NCBI GenBank assembly: GCA_965227045.1
Contig: OZ245718.1
Location: 930,001 to 994,000, forward strand
Origin: UBA10649 sp965227045
GTDB lineage: Bacteria; Actinomycetota; Actinomycetes; S36-B12
Length of the DNA stretch: 64,000 bases
Direction: 5' to 3'
Under the pieces are notes generated by a model that was not told where the DNA came from, did not search any database, and saw only the letters and a list, made by a program, of their open reading frames with translations. The translations under genes and the position numbers were made by a program. Of this stretch, positions 61,312 through 64,000 are shown piece after piece; position 1 is the first letter of the stretch; each line of letters begins with the position of its first letter.

Positions 61312-62505
61312 GTGCTCGTTGTCGTCGCTCCCGGTCAGGGAGCCCAGTCCCCCGGTTTCCTGTCCCCCTGGCTGGAAATCCCCGGCGTCGAGGGGCGGTT
61401 GGACTGGCTGTCAACCGTCGCCGGCATCGACCTGGTCAAGCACGGCACGGTGTCCGACGCCGACACCATCCGCGACACCGCCATCGCGCAGCCCCTGATC
61501 GTCGGCGCTGGCCTGGTCACCCTCCTGGCCCTCTTCCCGCACCCCGGGAATGCCTTCTCGCACATCGGTGCGGGCGCCGGCCACTCCGTCGGCGAGATCA
61601 CCGCCGCCGTCGGCGCCGGAGTGCTCACCGCGGAGCAGGCAATGGTCTTCGTGCGCGAACGCGGTCGCCTCATGGCCGACGCGTCGGCCGTGACCGCCAC
61701 AGGCATGAGCGCGGTGCTCGGCGGCGATGCGGACCTCGTCGTCGCGGCAGCGCAGAAGCACGGTCTCACGCCCGCGAATATGAACGGCGCCGGGCAGATC
61801 GTCGTCGCCGGGACCCTTGAGCAACTGGCCGCCTTCGCGGCCGATCCGCCCGAAGGCGCTCGCGTACGGCCCCTCGAGGTGGCCGGCGCGTTCCACACCA
61901 GCCACATGGCGCCCGCGGTCGACGTTCTCGCCGGCTACGCCAAGTCGATGACCACACGTGATCCGCGCATCCCGTTGATCTCCAACACCGACGGGCGCGT
62001 AGTCCACGACGGCCGCGATGTGCTGCGTCGCCTGGTCTCCCAGGTCAGCAACCCGGTTCGCTGGGACCTCTGCATGAGCGCGATGGCCGATCTCGGCGTC
62101 ACGGCGATCATCGAGATCCCGCCCGCCGGAACGCTGGTCGGCTTGGCCAAGCGCGCCCTGCCGGGCGTCGAGACGCTCGCTGTCAAGACGCCCGATGACC
62201 TGCCCGCCGCATGGCGCCTGATCGAGAAGCACGGCAAGCACGGCCACCTCGACGCCTCGCCCACGTGGCGCCTCCTCGTCGCGCCGATCAAGGGCACCTT
62301 CCGGAAGGGCGAGCCACTCGCCGAGGGCGATGAGGTCGCCAAGGACACCGTCGTCGGCATCGTCGAGACCCTGCGTGAGTCGATCCCGGTTGTCGCCCCG
62401 CACGGCGGCACGGTCGTTGAATGGCTCGTCGAGGAAGGCGATCCGGTCGCCCCTGGACAGCCGATCATCCGGCTCCACCCCCTCGCCCAGGAGGCAACAG
62501 CGTGA
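61312..62505 (+). CDS. fabD: Malonyl-CoA:ACP transacylase with C-terminal biotinyl/lipoyl-like domain
   Basis: 397 aa from the GTG at 61312, which has GGAAGG 8 bases upstream; TTG 61261/GTG 61264 would add a poorly conserved tail. The transacylase part (1 to about 310) has VVAPGQGAQSPGF, the nucleophile S92 in GHSVGE and H198 in FHTSHM. FabD normally ends near 310. Here residues about 318-397 continue with a beta-rich domain containing GTVVEWLVEEGDPVAPGQPIIRL, as in biotinyl/lipoyl domains. The acceptor-lysine position (VEAMK in BCCP) reads VETLR, so R355 replaces lysine. Confidence 0.92.
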   Translation: MLVVVAPGQGAQSPGFLSPWLEIPGVEGRLDWLSTVAGIDLVKHGTVSDADTIRDTAIAQPLIVGAGLVTLLALFPHPGNAFSHIGAGAGHSVGEITAAVGAGVLTAEQAMVFVRERGRLMADASAVTATGMSAVLGGDADLVVAAAQKHGLTPANMNGAGQIVVAGTLEQLAAFAADPPEGARVRPLEVAGAFHTSHMAPAVDVLAGYAKSMTTRDPRIPLISNTDGRVVHDGRDVLRRLVSQVSNPVRWDLCMSAMADLGVTAIIEIPPAGTLVGLAKRALPGVETLAVKTPDDLPAAWRLIEKHGKHGHLDASPTWRLLVAPIKGTFRKGEPLAEGDEVAKDTVVGIVETLRESIPVVAPHGGTVVEWLVEEGDPVAPGQPIIRLHPLAQEATA

Positions 62506-63506
62506 GCGCCGCCATCACCCCTGCCGTCGGCGCCAAGTACGCGCGCATCATGTCCGTCGCCGGCTACCGTCCCGATCGCATCGTCACCAATGCGGAGATC
62601 TGCGAGCAGATCGACTCGACGGACGAGTGGATCCGGGAGCGCTCTGGCATCATCGAGCGTCGCTACGCCGCCCCTGACGAGACCGTCGTCGACCTAGCCG
62701 TCGCAGCCGGGCGCAAGGCCCTCGCGGCGTCGGGCATCTCCGCCGACCAGCTCGGCATGGTCATGCTCGCCACCGTCACGCATCCGTACCAGACGCCGTC
62801 GGCAGCCGTCGAGGTCGCAGCACAACTCGGCGCGACCCACTCCGGAGCTGTCGATCTCAGCGCCGCGTGCGCCGGCTTCTGCTACGGCGTGACGATGGCC
62901 AGCGACATGATCCGCGGCGGCAGCGCCGAGTACGTGCTGCTGATCGGCGTCGAGAAGCTGACCGACTGGGTCAACCCGGCCGACCGCGGAACCGCATTCT
63001 TGTTCGCCGACGGTGCGGGTGCCGCAGTGCTCGGCCCCTCTGACGTGCCGGCAATCGGGCCCGTCGTGTGGGGCTCCGATGGCGCACAGAAGGACGCCAT
63101 CACCATGACCCAGTCGATGATCGACTACCGCGACAACGGCGGGCCTATCTTCCCGACGCTCACCATGCAGGGCCAGCAGGTGTTCCGCTGGGCCGTCGGC
63201 GAGATGTCGAAGGTCGCGCAGACCGCCCTCGACGTTGCCGGCGTCGACGCGAACGACCTCGACGCGTTCATCCCTCATCAGGCCAACATGCGCATCACCG
63301 ATGCCATGGTGCGAGCGATCAAGCTTCCCGAGCACGTCCCCGTCGCTCGCGACATCGCCTATACGGGCAACACCTCGGCGGCCTCAGTACCGTTGGCCAT
63401 GGAGCGCATGCTGGAGTCCGGGGAAATCCCGCACGGTGGCACTGCACTCCTGATCGGCTTTGGTGCAGGCCTCGTGTTCGCTGCTCAGGTCGTCACGCTT
63501 CCCTAG
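62502..63506 (+). CDS. fabH: 3-oxoacyl-ACP synthase III
   Basis: 334 aa from a GTG overlapping the fabD stop (GTGA), with GGAGG 8 bases upstream. It starts fatty-acid synthesis by condensing an acyl-CoA with malonyl-ACP. Catalytic C123 is in DLSAACAGF, the histidine is in FIPHQAN and the asparagine in YTGNTSAAS. In actinomycetes FabH prefers branched or acetyl primers; the sequence does not settle this. Confidence 0.96.
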   Translation: MSAAITPAVGAKYARIMSVAGYRPDRIVTNAEICEQIDSTDEWIRERSGIIERRYAAPDETVVDLAVAAGRKALAASGISADQLGMVMLATVTHPYQTPSAAVEVAAQLGATHSGAVDLSAACAGFCYGVTMASDMIRGGSAEYVLLIGVEKLTDWVNPADRGTAFLFADGAGAAVLGPSDVPAIGPVVWGSDGAQKDAITMTQSMIDYRDNGGPIFPTLTMQGQQVFRWAVGEMSKVAQTALDVAGVDANDLDAFIPHQANMRITDAMVRAIKLPEHVPVARDIAYTGNTSAASVPLAMERMLESGEIPHGGTALLIGFGAGLVFAAQVVTLP

Positions 63507-63552
63507 CCCGACCCGCACGCCCCGAATTGCACAACGAACGAAAGGGAAACAC

Positions 63553-63795
63553 ATGAGCCAGGACATCCTGGAAGGCCTCGCCACCATCGTCAACGAGGTC
63601 GCAGGCGTGCCCGTAGAGGACGTTCAGCCCGACAAGTCCTTCGTCGACGACCTGGACATCGACTCGCTGTCGATGGTCGAGGTTGTCATGGCGGCGGAGG
63701 ACAAGTGGGGCGTGAAGATCCCCGACAGCGAGGTCAAGAACCTCAAGACGGTCGGCGACGCCGTCAGCTTCATCGCTGCGAACCAGAACCAGTAG
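63553..63795 (+). CDS. acpP: Acyl carrier protein
   Basis: 80 aa, acidic, four-helix. The phosphopantetheine serine is in DLDIDSLSMVE (about residue 38). AAGGGA precedes the ATG by about 6 bases. It carries the growing acyl chain for FabD, FabH and FabF. It is 46 bases after fabH and followed by the inverted repeat at 63805, which may separate it from fabF. Confidence 0.96.
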   Translation: MSQDILEGLATIVNEVAGVPVEDVQPDKSFVDDLDIDSLSMVEVVMAAEDKWGVKIPDSEVKNLKTVGDAVSFIAANQNQ

Positions 63796-63804
63796 CGCGC
63801 ACGC

Positions 63805-63861
63805 CGACCTTGAGGTTGGCGTGGATTTCCATCCGGATTTTCCACGCCAACCTCAAGGTCG
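63805..63861. repeat. Long inverted repeat, family A copy 3
   Basis: Perfect 21-base arms (63805-63825 and 63841-63861) around a 15-base loop. The arm is almost the same as copy 1 (core CGACCTTGAGGTTGGCGTGG). Unlike the other copies it lies within an operon-like run, between acpP and fabF, 38 bases before the fabF ATG. Confidence 0.88.
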
Positions 63862-63899
63862 CGGGCTGAACACGCGGTAATCGCATTAGGAGGGATCCA

Positions 63900-64000
63900 A
63901 TGACCACGCAGGTTGTCGTGACGGGCATGGGCATGACGACGCCCATCGGCGGCGATGTCGCCACCTCCTGGGCAGCCGCCCTCGCCGGGACCTCAGGCAT
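63900..64000 (+). CDS. fabF: 3-oxoacyl-ACP synthase II, 5' part only
   Basis: The first 33 codons (MTTQVVVTGMGMTTPIGG...) match the start of FabF/KasA condensing enzymes. AGGAGGG lies 5 bases before the ATG. The window ends before the catalytic region. Position after acpP fits the usual fabD-fabH-acpP-fabF order. Confidence 0.9.
   Translation, partial: MTTQVVVTGMGMTTPIGGDVATSWAAALAGTSG

Overview
The window is high-GC DNA with many GTG starts, short intergenic gaps and 4-nt start/stop overlaps, which fits an actinobacterium. Marker genes agree: a homodimeric-type pyruvate dehydrogenase E1 (aceE), a PucR-type fatty-acid regulator next to fabD-fabH-acpP-fabF, GlnE with two GSI glutamine synthetases, polyphosphate glucokinase, a RNase H/phosphatase fusion, an F420:NADPH oxidoreductase, DUF3043, DUF4191 and DUF3052 proteins, and a lysine/alanine-rich H1-like protein. 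From memory, the order follows the Mycobacterium tuberculosis Rv2206-Rv2246 neighbourhood (DUF3043, cobT/cobS, gcvT, pepB, dlaT, lipB/lipA, glnA1, glnE, glnA2, panB, RNase H/CobC, zinc ribbon, Nif3, ahpE, DUF3052, aceE, fasR, fabD, acp, kas). I could not name the genus or species.

Layout: (1) 1-4310: envelope-stress genes pspA-htpX-pspAB (minus), a DUF3043 membrane protein, an aldo/keto reductase and a small conserved protein. (2) 4311-14170: a cobalamin-riboswitch-controlled run with two secreted proteins (one a terpene-cyclase-like toroid), an ECF transporter (T, fused A-A', S), a metallo-beta-lactamase/CobU fusion, CobT, CobS and a degenerate CobT paralogue. (3) 14188-23430: lipoate and 2-oxoacid metabolism (gcvT, pepA, lpd, sucB, epimerase, lipB, lipA, DUF4191). 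(4) 23431-33650: nitrogen assimilation, with glnA behind a GlnR-like box and a minus-strand glnA2-amidotransferase-glnE operon. Between glnA and glnE lies a 3.2-kb accessory insert, bounded by 60-bp direct repeats, carrying a putative membrane protein and a DUF4209/HEPN-like protein. (5) 33670-48714: housekeeping genes (nadE, TetR/MFS exporter, panB, F420 reductase, MFS, H1-like protein, map, ppgK, MarR, rnpB, yaaA, RNase H/phosphatase, zinc ribbon, Nif3, PIG-L deacetylase). (6) 48742-54713: a three-gene exopolysaccharide-type operon (BcsB-like protein, GT-C glycosyltransferase, MshEN-GT2 synthase). (7) 54735-64000: tRNA-Val, peroxiredoxin, DUF3052, aceE, a ferritin-like/VIT fusion, the FasR-type regulator, and fabD-fabH-acpP-fabF (fabF cut by the window end).

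Functionally the window joins corrinoid capture and salvage, lipoylation of 2-oxoacid and glycine-cleavage enzymes, acetyl-CoA formation (AceE) and type II fatty-acid synthesis, plus transcriptional (GlnR) and covalent (GlnE) control of glutamine synthetase. The least ordinary items are the repeat-flanked HEPN island, a FabD with a C-terminal biotinyl/lipoyl-like domain whose acceptor lysine is arginine, the riboswitch-controlled secreted toroid, the catalytically altered CobT paralogue, the c-di-GMP-type (MshEN) polysaccharide synthase operon, and families of long intergenic inverted repeats whose inner arms covary between copies.
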